From positions 930,001-994,000 of the forward strand of contig OZ037888.1 in assembly GCA_964035575.1 (NCBI GenBank): a stretch of 64,000 bases of DNA, given 5' to 3'. Shown here in pieces: positions 1 to 14,400 of this stretch. Positions within the stretch are counted from its first letter, which is position 1, and every line of letters begins with the position of its first letter. The position numbers were made by a program, and so were the translations under genes. This DNA is from Rhynchopus sp. YZ270_cl-10 (taxonomy: Eukaryota; Euglenozoa; Diplonemea; Diplonemida; Diplonemidae). The notes under the pieces are model-generated. The model made no database searches, was not told the origin of the DNA, and saw only the letters and a list, made by a program, of their open reading frames with translations.

Positions 1-475
1 CTCCCCTCGACTGTGTGGTCTGAGTCGCGTAGAATACTGCGTACTAGGGCAGAGTCAGTGTTTGGGAGCCCTGCACTGCCCTGTGCTTGTGGGTGTCTTT
101 CGTGGCTCCCTCTCAAGCATGGCTGTTCGAGTGAGTAAACAAATTACGCACAAAAAGTGACTTGGAGTCGCGATGTACTGTTGGGAAAATGGTGTCGCAA
201 CACACAAAGCATAGGTGCTGTCTCACTGGCGATCGGGAATAAACACTCCCCCAGTGGTCTCCCAAAGGTTCGCGTGTCTCCAGATCTTCCCAACAATCGT
301 AGACGAACTGGAGAATGTAGATTGTCTGCTTGTGATTACCTTTCCATTGATTACAGATTCAAATTTCTACTTTATTTTATTCCCATAATAAGCCCCCTCA
401 GTAACCTACGTAACTAATGTTGTTCGGCATTATGATCCTGCTTTGACTTTTATTTTCATTACATCACAAACACAG
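1..475 (+). other. Probable intron sequence upstream of the first visible exon
   Basis: No exon is recognisable here. The stretch ends in an acceptor (cacag at 471-475) directly before the first 147-bp exon of the giant gene, so it is best read as the tail of an intron whose donor lies upstream of the window. Its sequence does not obviously match the other long introns. I see no ATG followed by a signal peptide, so the true 5' end of the gene is off the window. Confidence 0.6.
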
Positions 476-2453
476 TATTGGACGAATGCGAATCCGTGAA
501 CGTGTGCGCCAACGTTGGGCAAGAATGTGTGGACGTGGACACGTCTGCAGCATCTGCGAATGACTGGGAATGCCGTTGCCTGACGGGCACTGGCACTGCT
601 GTGGGTGCTGCCGCCACTTGTGGTATGTTTGGTGTTCCCCATTTATGCTTTCTCACTTTCATTACTCACAGTGTTGGACCCGAAGGACGAATGTGGTGTC
701 GCTGCGAACGCAAAGGTGTGCAGCGATGTGGGTCAGTACTGCTTCGACGTCAGCACATCAACAGATGCCGATTGGGAGTGCCGTTGCCAGGATCCGTACG
801 TGCAGCAGGCAGCTGGTGTGACGAAGCCAGCAACATGCACCCTTGACGAGTGCACAGCTGTGTGTCCGACGTGTGCACGCACTGCCACTGTGTATGCCTG
901 CGAAGGACAAACCTGTCTTGACGCATCGTTGCAGACTTTGAGTGACTGGTCGTGCACCTGTGTTGCACCTGCTGTGGGCACAGGCGCAACACAGCGTGCG
1001 GTGTGTGTGCTGGACGAGTGTGCGGATGCCAACAACAAGGCTGTGTGTGTTGCAGCCCAGCAGGAGTGTGTGGACGAGAAGCAGGACGAGGCGAACGTGA
1101 ACGACTGGGCGTGCAGGTGTGTGTCTCCGAGTGTGGGTGCTTCTGTTGGGAAGGCTGCTGTCTGCACAACAGACGAGTGTCTCGATGCGGCGAACCTGAA
1201 GACTTGCAGTGATGCAGGACAGCAGTGTCAGGATGTGGACATGACGAAGGCAGGGAACTGGGAGTGCAAATGCCCAGCACCTGCAACTGGAAGTGCAGTG
1301 GCGGGTGTGGCGACATGCAACTACGACGGTGAGTGTGGGGATGCTGCCATTGCGGCTGTGTGCACAAACGTTCAGCAGACGTGTGTGGACACAGACAAGG
1401 CAACACCAGACACGTGGATGTGCAGCTGTGTTGCACCCTACTCTGGTGCAAACGGTGTCATGGCACCAGCAACGTGCACAATTGACGAGTGTGTGGCAAC
1501 ATGCCCGACCTGTGCACAGAACGCATGCCCTGTTGGCCAGACATGCAAAGACAGCGACACCTCGTCCACCAGCCTGAACGACTGGTCCTGCACATGCGAT
1601 GTGGGAACAGGGACTGCTGCTGGTGCTGCGGCTGTGTGTGTTCTGGACGAGTGCATTGTGCAAGGCACCACGTGCACTGCAAGTTCGCAGCTTTGCGTGG
1701 ATCCCAACACAGCTGTGTCCTCACAGGGCGACTGGGTGTGCAGATGCCAAGCACCTGCTTCTGGTGAGGCTGTTGCTGGAGCAGCTGCCTGTATGGTCAA
1801 CGAGTGTGATGCCAACGGGAAGACGTGCACAGACGCAGGACAGGTCTGCTCGGACCAGAACACTGCCTCTGCAAGCCTGAACGACTGGACATGCAACTGC
1901 CCAGCACCTGCAACGGGGATGATGTTCACAGGAGTTGCGACATGCACGTACACAAGCGGCTGTGCTGATGCAGCGAAGCTTGCAGTGTGCACTGGAGCAG
2001 GTCAGCTGTGTCTGCCTGGGGATGCAAGCGTTCCAGGTGACTTCGCGTGTTCGTGTCCTGCACCGATGACTGGTGCGAACGGAGTGAACGCAGTGGCAGT
2101 GTGCACCATCAACGAGTGTGACGAGGTGTGTGCAACCTGTGCACGCACAAGCCTTGCAGTGTCGAACACGTGCACATCTGCTGCACAGACCTGCACAGAC
2201 CCTGATGTTGGCGTGCTCAGTGACTGGTTCTGTTCGTGTGCAGCACCCTCCACCACAACTGCAGTGGGTGTTGCTGTGGTGAAGTGTCTGCTGGACGAGT
2301 GTGCCGATACACAGATCTCGGGTTCTCCGAACGTGTGTGCTGCAGCCGGGCAGCAGTGTGTGGATGTGGACACTTCTTCTGCTGTGCAGGGTGACTGGGA
2401 GTGCAGGTGTGTTGGTTCATCTGGAACCAGCACACGTGCTCCTGCTGTTTGTG
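476..2453 (+). repeat. Tandem unit 1 of the giant EGF-like gene
   Basis: Exon A 476-622, 49-bp intron, exon B 672-2453. Exon B opens with V-L-D-P-K-D-E-C. It shares with unit 7 the variants DADWEC and PTCART, which differ from units 2 to 6. It shares with units 2 and 3 the segment TNVQQTC in module 5. Its short intron resembles that of unit 6. Confidence 0.9.
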
Positions 2454-5400
2454 GTATGTGTTTTTACGGTTGGAAGTTTTAAAGTAGTCGGTGATATTTT
2501 AGTTAAGTACCGACCCTCCCCCGTGAAATTGTCCCCCCCTCCGACCCCCTTGAAATTGTCCCCCCTGGGGGAAAAAGTGAGGGGGGGACAATATCACGTA
2601 CGGCAAAAAGGGGGGACAATTTCTCGTACTGTAGGGGGGTGGCCGTTTTGGTATGAAGAAGGGAGAGCAAAGGTTGTCCCCGCGACTCCCTTGAAATTGT
2701 CCCCCCCTGCCTTGAAATTGTCCGTCGGGGCAAAATACCGGTTTTTGGGGGGGGACAATTTCACGGGGGAGGGTCGGTACACCAAATTTTGTGAGTGTTC
2801 GTATTAGCGAAAGAGCACTGATAGTGCAGTAGACTCTTCGGCTTTCAGCGGCGTCGCTTCCTCGTCGCACACGATGAGGAGCCGCCACCGATAAGCGGAG
2901 TTCGATATTTTCCGGTAGTTTCATCTTCATTCAGCTCCATCTGTGACTTGCGCCAGAATATTTGAATGGCGTGGGGCATTTCACTGTGCAGTGTCGTATC
3001 TTAAATGCCGCCCCCAATGTTCAGGACAGTGCCCGTCACCTCCCTCCCGGATTGAGCGGCGACTAACCCAGTGTACGGTCTTCACGTAGTGTTCCCAACA
3101 AATCTTCATGGAAGAACTAACAGTGCTACGGAGGTCCAACGTTCCCCTGGGAAAGTACTAGGGTGCGCAGCAGCTGCCTGTTTGCTTTTGCTCCCATGAA
3201 CGACAGCCCGTATTATTAACTACATTAATATTCTCAAGGCAACTGTGTTCAGTCGGAACATGCGATGTACGCTTGCGGGTCAGCAGGTGTCCTGCGGACT
3301 GTTGCTCCCGCTAGCGGCTGCATCGAAGAGGTGGAGCCTGTGTGGTTGACTCGAAGGCGGATATTTCCATTGACAGTCCAGACAGCGAGCCCTTCAGGTT
3401 GTTATATCCACTTCATGCGTCTTTGTGTGGAATTAGAGCACGCAAAGGTGCGAGGAGGCTTCACATTTTAATGAACATAACTACACACACAGTATTGGAC
3501 GAATGCGAATCCGTGAACGTTTGCGCCAACGTTGGGCAAGAATGTGTGGATGTGGACACGTCTGCAGCATCTGCGAATGACTGGGAATGCCGTTGCCTGA
3601 CGGGCACTGGCACTGCTGTGGGTGCTGCCGCCACTTGTGGTATGTTATTTGTGTGTGTTTGTATTTACGACTGAACACTTCCTCCTCACAGTGTTTGCTG
3701 GTACTGACGAGTGCGGTGTCGCTGCGAACGCAAAGGTGTGCAGCGATGTGGGTCAGTACTGCTTCGACGTCAGCACATCAACAGATGACGATTGGGAGTG
3801 CCGTTGCCAGGATCCGTACGTGCAGCAGGCAGCTGGTGTGACGAAGCCAGCAACATGCACCCTTGACGAGTGCACTGCTGTGTGTGCGACGTGTGCACGC
3901 ACTGCCACTGTGTATGCCTGCGAAGGACAGACCTGTCTTGACGCATCGTTGCAGACTTTGAGTGACTGGTCGTGCACCTGTGTTGCACCTGCTGTGGGCA
4001 CAGGCGCAACACAGCGTGCGGTGTGTGTGCTGGACGAGTGTGCAGATGCCAACAACAAGGATGTGTGTGTTGCAGCCCAGCAGGAGTGTGTGGACGAGAA
4101 GCAGGACGAGGCGAACGTGAACGACTGGGCGTGTAGGTGTGTGTCTCCGAGTGTGGGTGCTTCTGTTGGGAAGGCTGCTGTCTGCACAACAGACGAGTGT
4201 CTCGATGCGGCGAACCTGAAGACTTGCAGTGATGCAGGACAGCAGTGTCAGGATGTGGACATGACGAAGGCAGGGAACTGGGAGTGCAAATGCCCAGCAC
4301 CTGCAACTGGAAGTGCAGTGGCGGGTGTGGCGACATGCAACTACGACGGTGAGTGTGGGGATGCTGCCATTGCGGCTGTGTGCACAAACGTTCAGCAGAC
4401 GTGTGTGGACACAGACAAGGCAACACCAGACACGTGGATGTGCAGCTGTGTTGCACCCTACTCTGGTGCAAACGGTGTCATGGCACCAGCAACGTGCACA
4501 ATTGACGAGTGTGTGGCAACATGCCCGACCTGTGCACAGAACACATGCCCTGTTGGCCAGACATGCAAAGACAGCGACACCTCGTCCACAAGCCTGAACG
4601 ACTGGTCCTGCAGATGCGATGTGGGAACAGGGACTGCTGCTGGTGCTGCGGCTGTGTGTGTTCTGGACGAGTGCATTGTGCAAGGCACCACGTGCACTGC
4701 AAGTTCGCAGCTTTGCGTGGATCCCAACACAGCTGTGTCCTCACAGGGCGACTGGGTGTGCAGATGCCAAGCACCTGCTTCTGGTGAGGCTGTTGCTGGA
4801 GCAGCTGCCTGTATGGTCAACGAGTGTGATGCCAACGGGAAGACGTGCACAGACGCAGGACAAGTCTGCTCGGACCAGAACACTGCCTCTGCAAGCCTGA
4901 ACGACTGGACATGCAACTGCCCAGCACCTGCAACGGGGATGATGTTCACAGGAGTTGCGACATGCACGTACACAAGCGGCTGTGCTGATGCAGCGAAGCT
5001 TGCAGTGTGCACTGGAGCAGGTCAGCTGTGCCTGCCTGGGGATGCAAGCGTTCCAGGTGACTTCGCGTGTTCGTGTCCTGCACCGATGACTGGTGCGAAC
5101 GGAGTGAACGCAGTGGCAGTGTGCACCATCAACGAGTGTGACGAGGTGTGTGCAACCTGTGCACGCACAAGCCTTGCAGTGTCGAACACGTGCACATCTG
5201 CTGCACAGACCTGCACAGACCCTGATGTTGGCGTGCTCAGTGACTGGTTCTGTTCGTGTGCAGCACCCTCCACCACAACTGCAGTGGGTGTTGCTGTGGT
5301 GAAGTGTCTGCTGGACGAGTGTGCCGATACACAGATCTCGGGTTCTCCGAACGTGTGTGCTGCAGCCGGGCAGCAGTGTGTGGATGTGGACACTTCTTCT

Positions 5401-8400
5401 GCTGTGCAGGGTGACTGGGAGTGCAGGTGTGTTGGTTCATCTGGAACCAGCACACGTGCTCCTGCTGTTTGTGGTATGTGTTTTTACGGTTAGAAGGTTT
5501 AAAGTAGTCGGTGATATTTTAGTTAAATGGGTCTTGTTTGCGTTGTGCTTTCTACGAAGTGATGTAGTGAATTTACAACTGCGTTCCTCTCCCAGCCAGC
5601 GCGTGTCCAGGGCACTTTGATGTGGGAGATGGCGAACGACATTATGTTTGCCTGCTTCTCCGCGAGACCCCCGTGTATGACTGCGAAAACCCTCGCTGTG
5701 ATAAAGGCTGTGGGGGAAGTGATCGGGCAAGCACTGATCGCCTCAGCGTAGTTACTTTTACTGGTGTCTGCGCGTTGTTCATCTCCTTTTTTTGGGGATG
5801 GAAGGAAGTTGTCGCACACTCAAAGGCGAACCTTGTCTCTGACATCCTGTCGATTACTACTGATGAAGCCTTTTCTTTTTTTCAGATGATCCCTCACCAT
5901 ATACTATCAATTTATTGATTGCATATCATTATTAATATGATGAAATTATTTTATTCAGCATGCGGCTTTGTGTCCATGTGCCCTATGCACAGACTTGATT
6001 CACGCTGATTAATAATAACGGAGCAGCATTCGCACCAAAGGACTTCGTTGGTACTGCTACATACACAAAGTCCCAAGTTTCAGATTTTCCCCCAGTTGTC
6101 ACATTTTATTACTTCCCGGAGTTATTGGATCGGTGTTCTCGGTCCTTGTGAATTTTTGGGGTGTCGGTGGTGGGGTGCGGCTGGTTGGCGGGGTAATCAC
6201 AACCGGACCAAGTAAATATTTTATTGTGGACCTGTTCAGAGAAGAGGTGCCCGAACAATCTATATACAGCCTGGGGGGCATAGTCTTGATGTTCAACACG
6301 TAATGCCACAACATAGTTAGGGCGTTGGACTCCCCCCCGGGTTCTGATTTGAACTCGTAACTAGTACTCCTATATTTACACAATAAGCACCAGGTATATT
6401 CCTGGTCTGACAGACAATTCTGGGACGTAGCAATGTCCAAGTTTGAAAGCTCCCTAGTGTCCCAGTATTGTTACATCCGAACCTTTTTACGATCACGGTA
6501 GTATCAATGGGGCAGTTAGAAGTCTCAATTAAGTTCTTATTTTTACGCAATCACAATACAGTATTGGACGAATGCGAATCCGTGAACGTGTGCGCCAACG
6601 TTGGGCAAGAATGTGTGGATGTGGACACTTCCCCAACATCTGCGAATGACTGGGAATGCCGTTGCCTGACGGGCACTGGCACTGCTGTGGGTGCTGCCGC
6701 CACTTGTGGTATGTTTTTTTGTGTCTGTTTGTTTTTACGACTGAACACTTCCTCCTCACAGTGTTTGCTGGTACTGACGAGTGTGGTGTTGCTGCGAACG
6801 CAAAGGTGTGCAGCGATGTGGGTCAGTACTGCTTCGACGTCAGCACATCAACAGATGACGATTGGGAGTGCCGTTGCCAGGATCCGTACGTGCAGCAGGC
6901 AGCTGGTGTGACGAAGCCAGCAACATGCACTCTTGACGAGTGCACAGCTGTGTGTGCGACGTGTGCACGCACTGCCACTGTGTATGCCTGCGAAGGACAA
7001 ACCTGTCTTGACGCATCGTTGCAGACTTTGAGTGACTGGTCGTGCACCTGTGTTGCACCTGCTGTGGGCACAGGCGCAACACAGCGTGCGGTGTGTGTGC
7101 TGGACGAGTGTGCGGATGCCAACAACAAGGCTGTGTGTGTTGCAGCCCAGCAGGAATGTGTGGACGAGAAGCAGGACGAGGCGAACGTGAACGACTGGGC
7201 ATGCAGGTGTGTGTCTCCGAGTGTGGGTGCTTCTGTTGGGAAGGCTGCTGTCTGCACAACAGACGAGTGTCTCGATGCGGCGAACCTGAAGACTTGCAGT
7301 GATGCAGGACAGCAGTGTCAGGATGTGGACATGACGAAGGCAGGGAACTGGGAGTGCAAATGCCCAGCACCTGCAACTGGAAGTGCAGTGGCGGGTGTGG
7401 CGACATGCAACTACGACGGTGAGTGTGGGGATGCTGCCATTGCGGCTGTGTGCACAAACGTTCAGCAGACGTGTGTGGACACAGACAAGGCAACACCAGA
7501 CACGTGGATGTGCAGCTGTGTTGCACCCTACTCTGGTGCAAACAGTGTCATGGCACCAGCAACGTGCACAATTGACGAGTGTGTGGCAACATGCCCGACC
7601 TGTGCACAGAACACATGCCCTGTTGGCCAGACATGCAAGGACAGCGACACCTCGTCCACAAGCCTGAACGACTGGTCCTGCACATGCGATGTGGGAACAG
7701 GGACTGCTGCTGGTGCTGCGGCTGTGTGTGTTCTGGACGAGTGCATTGTGCAAGGCACCACGTGCACTGCAAGTTCGCAGCTTTGCGTGGATCCCAACAC
7801 GGCTGTATCCTCACAGGGCGACTGGGTGTGCAGATGCCAAGCACCTGCTTCTGGTGAGGCTGTTGCTGGAGCAGCTGCCTGTATGGTCAACGAGTGTGAT
7901 GCCAACGGGAAGACGTGCACAGACGCAGGACAGGTCTGCTCGGACCAGAACACTGCCTCTGCAAGCCTGAACGACTGGACATGCAACTGCCCAGCACCTG
8001 CAACGGGGATGATGTTCACAGGAGTTGCGACATGCACGTACACAAGCGGTTGTGCTGATGCAGCGAAGCTTGCAGTGTGCACTGGAGCAGGTCAGCTGTG
8101 TCTGCCTGGGGATGCAAGCGTTCCAGGTGACTTCGCGTGTTCGTGTCCTGCACCGATGACTGGTGCGAACGGAGTGAATGCAGTGGCAGTGTGCACCATC
8201 AACGAGTGTGACGAGGTGTGTGCAACCTGTGCACGCACAAGTCTTGCAGTGTCGAACACGTGCACATCTGCTGCACAGACCTGCACAGACCCTGATGTTG
8301 GCGTGCTCAGTGACTGGTTCTGTTCGTGCGCAGCACCCTCCACCACAACTGCAGTGGGTGTTGCTGTGGTGAAGTGTCTGCTGGACGAGTGTGCCGATAC

Positions 8401-11400
8401 ACAGATCTCGGGTTCTCCGAACGTGTGTGCTGCAGCCGGGCAGCAGTGTGTGGATGTGGACACTTCTTCTGCTGTGCAGGGTGACTGGGAGTGCAGGTGT
8501 GTTGGTTCATCTGGAGCCAGCACACGTGCTCCTGCTGTTTGTGGTATGTGTTTCTGTATTTTATAATGGTTTCTACTTGTGTGACACTGCTTGAGGAGTT
8601 TATTTGTAGCATTTGTGAATTTTATTTTCTTGATGTTCTTTGGTGCACGAGTTCTTATGTTGTTTTCTATTTTGTTGTATGTGTGACTGAGTTTGGGAAT
8701 TATCAATGGGTCAGTTAGAAGTCTCAATAAATTTATTCTTTTCTACAAAATCACAATACAGTATTGGACGAATGCGAATCCGTGAACGTGTGCGCCAACG
8801 TTGGGCAAGAATGTGTGGATGTGGACACGTCTGCAGCATCTGCGAATGACTGGGAATGCCGTTGCCTGACGGGAACTGGCACTGCTGTGGGTGCTGCCGC
8901 CACTTGTGGTATGTTTTTTTGTGTGTGTTTGTGTTTACAACTGAACACTTCCTCCTCACAGTGTTTGCTGGTACTGACGAATGCGGTGTTGCTGCGAACG
9001 CAAAGGTGTGCAGCGATGTGGGTCAGTACTGCTTCGACGTCAGCACATCAACAGATGACGATTGGGAGTGCCGTTGCCAGGATCCGTACGTGCAGCAGGC
9101 AGCTGGTGTGACGAAGCCAGCAACATGCACCCTTGACGAGTGCACAGCTGTGTGTGCGACGTGTGCACGCACTGCCACTGTGTATGCCTGCGAAGGACAA
9201 ACCTGTCTTGACGCATCGTTGCAGACTTTGAGTGACTGGTCGTGCACCTGTGTTGCACCTGCTGTGGGCACAGGCGCAACACAGCGTGCGGTGTGTGTGC
9301 TGGACGAGTGTGCAGATGCCAACAACAAGGCTGTGTGTGTTGCAGCCCAGCAGGAATGTGTGGACGAGAAGCAGGACGAGGCGAACGTGAACGACTGGGC
9401 ATGCAGGTGTGTGTCTCCGAGTGTGGGTGCTTCTGTTGGGAAGGCTGCTGTCTGCACAACAGACGAGTGTCTCGATGCGGCGAACCTGAAGACTTGCAGT
9501 GATGCAGGACAGCAGTGTCAGGATGTGGACATGACGAAGGCAGGGAACTGGGAGTGCAAATGCCCAGCACCTGCAACTGGAAGTGCAGTGGCGGGTGTGG
9601 CGACATGCAACTACGACGGTGAGTGTGGGGATGCTGCCATTGCGAAGGTGTGCACTGATGCCAAACAGACGTGTGTGGACACAGACAAGGCAACACCAGA
9701 CACGTGGATGTGCAGCTGTGTTGCACCCTACTCTGGTGCAAACGGTGTCATGGCACCAGCAACGTGCACAATTGACGAGTGTGTGGCAACATGCCCGACC
9801 TGTGCACAGAACACATGCCCTGTTGGCCAGACATGCAAAGACAGCGACACCTCGTCCACCAGCCTGAACGACTGGTCCTGCACATGCGATGTGGGAACAG
9901 GGACTGCTGCTGGTGCTGCGGCTGTGTGTGTTCTGGACGAGTGCATTGTGCAAGGCACCACGTGCACTGCAAGTTCGCAGCTTTGCGTGGATCCCAACAC
10001 AGCTGTGTCCTCACAGGGCGACTGGGTGTGCAGATGCCAAGCACCTGCTTCTGGTGAGGCTGTTGCTGGAGCAGCTGCCTGTATGGTCAACGAGTGTGAT
10101 GCCAACGGGAAGACGTGCACAGACGCAGGACAGGTCTGCTCGGACCAGAACACTGCCTCTGCAAGCCTGAACGACTGGACATGCAACTGCCCAGCACCTG
10201 CAACGGGGATGATGTTCACAGGAGTTGCGACATGCACGTACACAAGCGGTTGTGCTGATGCAGCGAAGCTTGCAGTGTGCACTGGAGCAGGTCAGCTGTG
10301 TCTGCCTGGGGATGCAAGCGTTCCAGGTGACTTCGCGTGTTCGTGTCCTGCACCGATGACTGGTGCGAACGGAGTGAATGCAGTGGCAGTGTGCACCATC
10401 AACGAGTGTGACGAGGTGTGTGCAACCTGTGCACGCACAAGTCTTGCAGTGTCGAACACGTGCACATCTGCTGCACAGACCTGCACAGACCCTGATGTTG
10501 GCGTGCTCAGTGACTGGTTCTGTTCGTGCGCAGCACCCTCCACCACAACTGCAGTGGGTGTTGCTGTGGTGAAGTGTCTGCTGGACGAGTGTGCCGATAC
10601 ACAGATCTCGGGTTCTCCGAACGTGTGTGCTGCAGCCGGGCAGCAGTGTGTGGATGTGGACACTTCTTCTGCTGTGCAGGGTGACTGGGAGTGCAGGTGT
10701 GTTGGTTCATCTGGAGCCAGCACACGTGCTCCTGCTGTTTGTGGTATGTGTTTCTGTATTTTATAATGGTTTCTACTTGTGTGACACTGCTTGAGGAGTT
10801 TATTTGTAGCATTTGTGAATTTTATTTTCTTGATGTTCTTTGGTGCACGAGTTCTTATGTTGTTTTCTATTTTGTTGTATGTGTGACTGAGTTTGGGAAT
10901 TATCAATGGGTCAGTTAGAAGTCTCAATAAATTTATTCTTTTCTACAAAATCACAATACAGTATTGGACGAATGCGAATCCGTGAACGTGTGCGCCAACG
11001 TTGGGCAAGAATGTGTGGATGTGGACACGTCTGCAGCATCTGCGAATGACTGGGAATGCCGTTGCCTGACGGGAACTGGCACTGCTGTGGGTGCTGCCGC
11101 CACTTGTGGTATGTTTTTTTGTGTGTGTTTGTGTTTACAACTGAACACTTCCTCCTCACAGTGTTTGCTGGTACTGACGAATGCGGTGTTGCTGCGAACG
11201 CAAAGGTGTGCAGCGATGTGGGTCAGTACTGCTTCGACGTCAGCACATCAACAGATGACGATTGGGAGTGCCGTTGCCAGGATCCGTACGTGCAGCAGGC
11301 AGCTGGTGTGACGAAGCCAGCAACATGCACCCTTGACGAGTGCACAGCTGTGTGTGCGACGTGTGCACGCACTGCCACTGTGTATGCCTGCGAAGGACAA

Positions 11401-14400
11401 ACCTGTCTTGACGCATCGTTGCAGACTTTGAGTGACTGGTCGTGCACCTGTGTTGCACCTGCTGTGGGCACAGGCGCAACACAGCGTGCGGTGTGTGTGC
11501 TGGACGAGTGTGCAGATGCCAACAACAAGGCTGTGTGTGTTGCAGCCCAGCAGGAATGTGTGGACGAGAAGCAGGACGAGGCGAACGTGAACGACTGGGC
11601 ATGCAGGTGTGTGTCTCCGAGTGTGGGTGCTTCTGTTGGGAAGGCTGCTGTCTGCACAACAGACGAGTGTCTCGATGCGGCGAACCTGAAGACTTGCAGT
11701 GATGCAGGACAGCAGTGTCAGGATGTGGACATGACGAAGGCAGGGAACTGGGAGTGCAAATGCCCAGCACCTGCAACTGGAAGTGCAGTGGCGGGTGTGG
11801 CGACATGCAACTACGACGGTGAGTGTGGGGATGCTGCCATTGCGAAGGTGTGCACTGATGCCAAACAGACGTGTGTGGACACAGACAAGGCAACACCAGA
11901 CACGTGGATGTGCAGCTGTGTTGCACCCTACTCTGGTGCAAACGGTGTCATGGCACCAGCAACGTGCACAATTGACGAGTGTGTGGCAACATGCCCGACC
12001 TGTGCACAGAACACATGCCCTGTTGGCCAGACATGCAAAGACAGCGACACCTCGTCCACCAGCCTGAACGACTGGTCCTGCACATGCGATGTGGGAACAG
12101 GGACTGCTGCTGGTGCTGCGGCTGTGTGTGTTCTGGACGAGTGCATTGTGCAAGGCACCACGTGCACTGCAAGTTCGCAGCTTTGCGTGGATCCCAACAC
12201 AGCTGTGTCCTCACAGGGCGACTGGGTGTGCAGATGCCAAGCACCTGCTTCTGGTGAGGCTGTTGCTGGAGCAGCTGCCTGTATGGTCAACGAGTGTGAT
12301 GCCAACGGGAAGACGTGCACAGACGCAGGACAGGTCTGCTCGGACCAGAACACTGCCTCTGCAAGCCTGAACGACTGGACATGCAACTGCCCAGCACCTG
12401 CAACGGGGATGATGTTCACAGGAGTTGCGACATGCACGTACACAAGCGGTTGTGCTGATGCAGCGAAGCTTGCAGTGTGCACTGGAGCAGGTCAGCTGTG
12501 TCTGCCTGGGGATGCAAGCGTTCCAGGTGACTTCGCGTGTTCGTGTCCTGCACCGATGACTGGTGCGAACGGAGTGAATGCAGTGGCAGTGTGCACCATC
12601 AACGAGTGTGACGAGGTGTGTGCAACCTGTGCACGCACAAGTCTTGCAGTGTCGAACACGTGCACATCTGCTGCACAGACCTGCACAGACCCTGATGTTG
12701 GCGTGCTCAGTGACTGGTTCTGTTCGTGTGCAGCACCCTCCACCACAACTGCAGTGGGTGTTGCTGTGGTGAAGTGTCTGCTGGACGAGTGTGCCGATAC
12801 ACAGATCTCGGGTTCTCCGAACGTGTGTGCTGCAGCCGGGCAGCAGTGTGTGGATGTGGACACTTCTTCTGCTGTGCAGGGTGACTGGGAGTGCAGGTGT
12901 GTTGGTTCATCTGGAGCCAGCACACGTGCTCCTGCTGTTTGTGGTATGTGTTTCTGTATTTTATAATGGTTTCTACTTGTGTGACACTGCTTGAGGAGTT
13001 TATTTGTAGCATTTGTGAATTTTATTTTCTTGATGTTCTTTGGTGCACGAGTTCTTATGTTGTTTTCTATTTTGTTGTATGTGTGACTGAGTTTGGGATT
13101 GCGTTTAAGAATTGAAGTCTTCCCGAGATCCAAAAACTATGGATCTGCCCTGAGTCTCTGATTGAAGTACCGAATACGTTGCTGACGCGATCTGCGATTG
13201 GGTTCGCATAAGCACAATTGACTCGTGGTTACTGAAAAATTTCAGTAGAAATGCACACCTGTCTTGTACAAATTATTACGCATCCACTTGACGTTTTGAT
13301 TAAGAAAACTAGAGACGAAAGGGGATTTGGGGGGAAGAGTTGAATTCTTGTACGCATCCCCACACTCAGTCATACCCACGACGCTTGGGACTCTCAAGGG
13401 ACGCCACACGGCTAGTCTCCCAGCGGTATTGAATGCACGCTATCTCTGTTCGGGTGTATTCTTCTGCCGTGACGTTTGGCAGTGGCAAACATCTGGCACA
13501 GAGCTTGTTTGGTTTGCCACGAAGTTAGAGGAGGCTCCTCTCGATGCTCGCGGCTCGTCGGTGTCTGGAGCGCTACCTTACTCTCCCTCTTGACCTGTCG
13601 AGGGACGTAGGGCCCACGAAAACGTCGACAAACTTCCACCAGTTTTCTCTAGTGCTGTGGACAGCTAAATGAGTAGTGCTTAAGATGGAGAGACTGCAGT
13701 CCACGTCACCCATTTCAAGCCAGGCAATCTCCAAGAGGAGCTGACGTGGGCGTATGCGCAATGTGGGACGGACAGGATGTAGGTAAGCATATGCCGACAC
13801 GTGGAAGAAAGACTTCAACCACGACGTACTTGGTAAATAAGCCCCAAGAAAGGCGATGCCAGCCGAAGTCTTTTATATGAGACTGGCCAGGCACAGCACG
13901 CACCATTCTCTCCCTGAAAGCTACAAGTAAACGTTCTACAGTCACCGGTCCAGAGATGACATCTTCCTGCGGACTTCGGTCACCAGTTGCCTCTTTCGGA
14001 GGGCTTCGGTCAAAAAGGTTGTTTCGTTCTAAGTACTTCGGTCAATAATTGCCTTGTCTGAGTACTCAAGTCACGTATTGCCACTCAGGGGACTTCGGTC
14101 AAAAAGGTTGCCTCTTTCGGAGGACTTCAACACTTGCTGCTTTCGGAGGTCCTACGTCAATAATTTGTGTGTGGCAGATTGTGGGGATGCATTCAAGAAA
14201 TAAACGTTTCCGCCCAAACCCAGGTTTGCAACGGGTTTGCGTGTTATAGATTATGACTACAGGGTGGAGTTCCAGGAGCGTGGATCCCTACCTATCCACA
14301 GTTTTTTTCCCAATAGCAATTACTTGTTTTACTTAACACCACCACTCACAGTATTGGACGAATGCGAATCCGTGAACGTGTGCGCCAACGTTGGGCAAGA

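Noticed and set aside
758-1663. Repeated antisense open frames of 144 to 301 codons in each unit of the first giant gene
   Set aside because: They recur at the same offset in every unit, are rich in His, Cys and Thr as expected from reversing the EGF-like code, and cross intron boundaries. They are shadows of the sense exons.
5622-5918. 98-codon frame inside an intron of the first giant gene
   Set aside because: No start context, no domain and no counterpart in other introns. It ends in A/T-rich sequence.
13968-14160. CRISPR-like array
   Set aside because: Repeats are degenerate, spacing is irregular, the context is a eukaryotic intron, and no cas genes are present.
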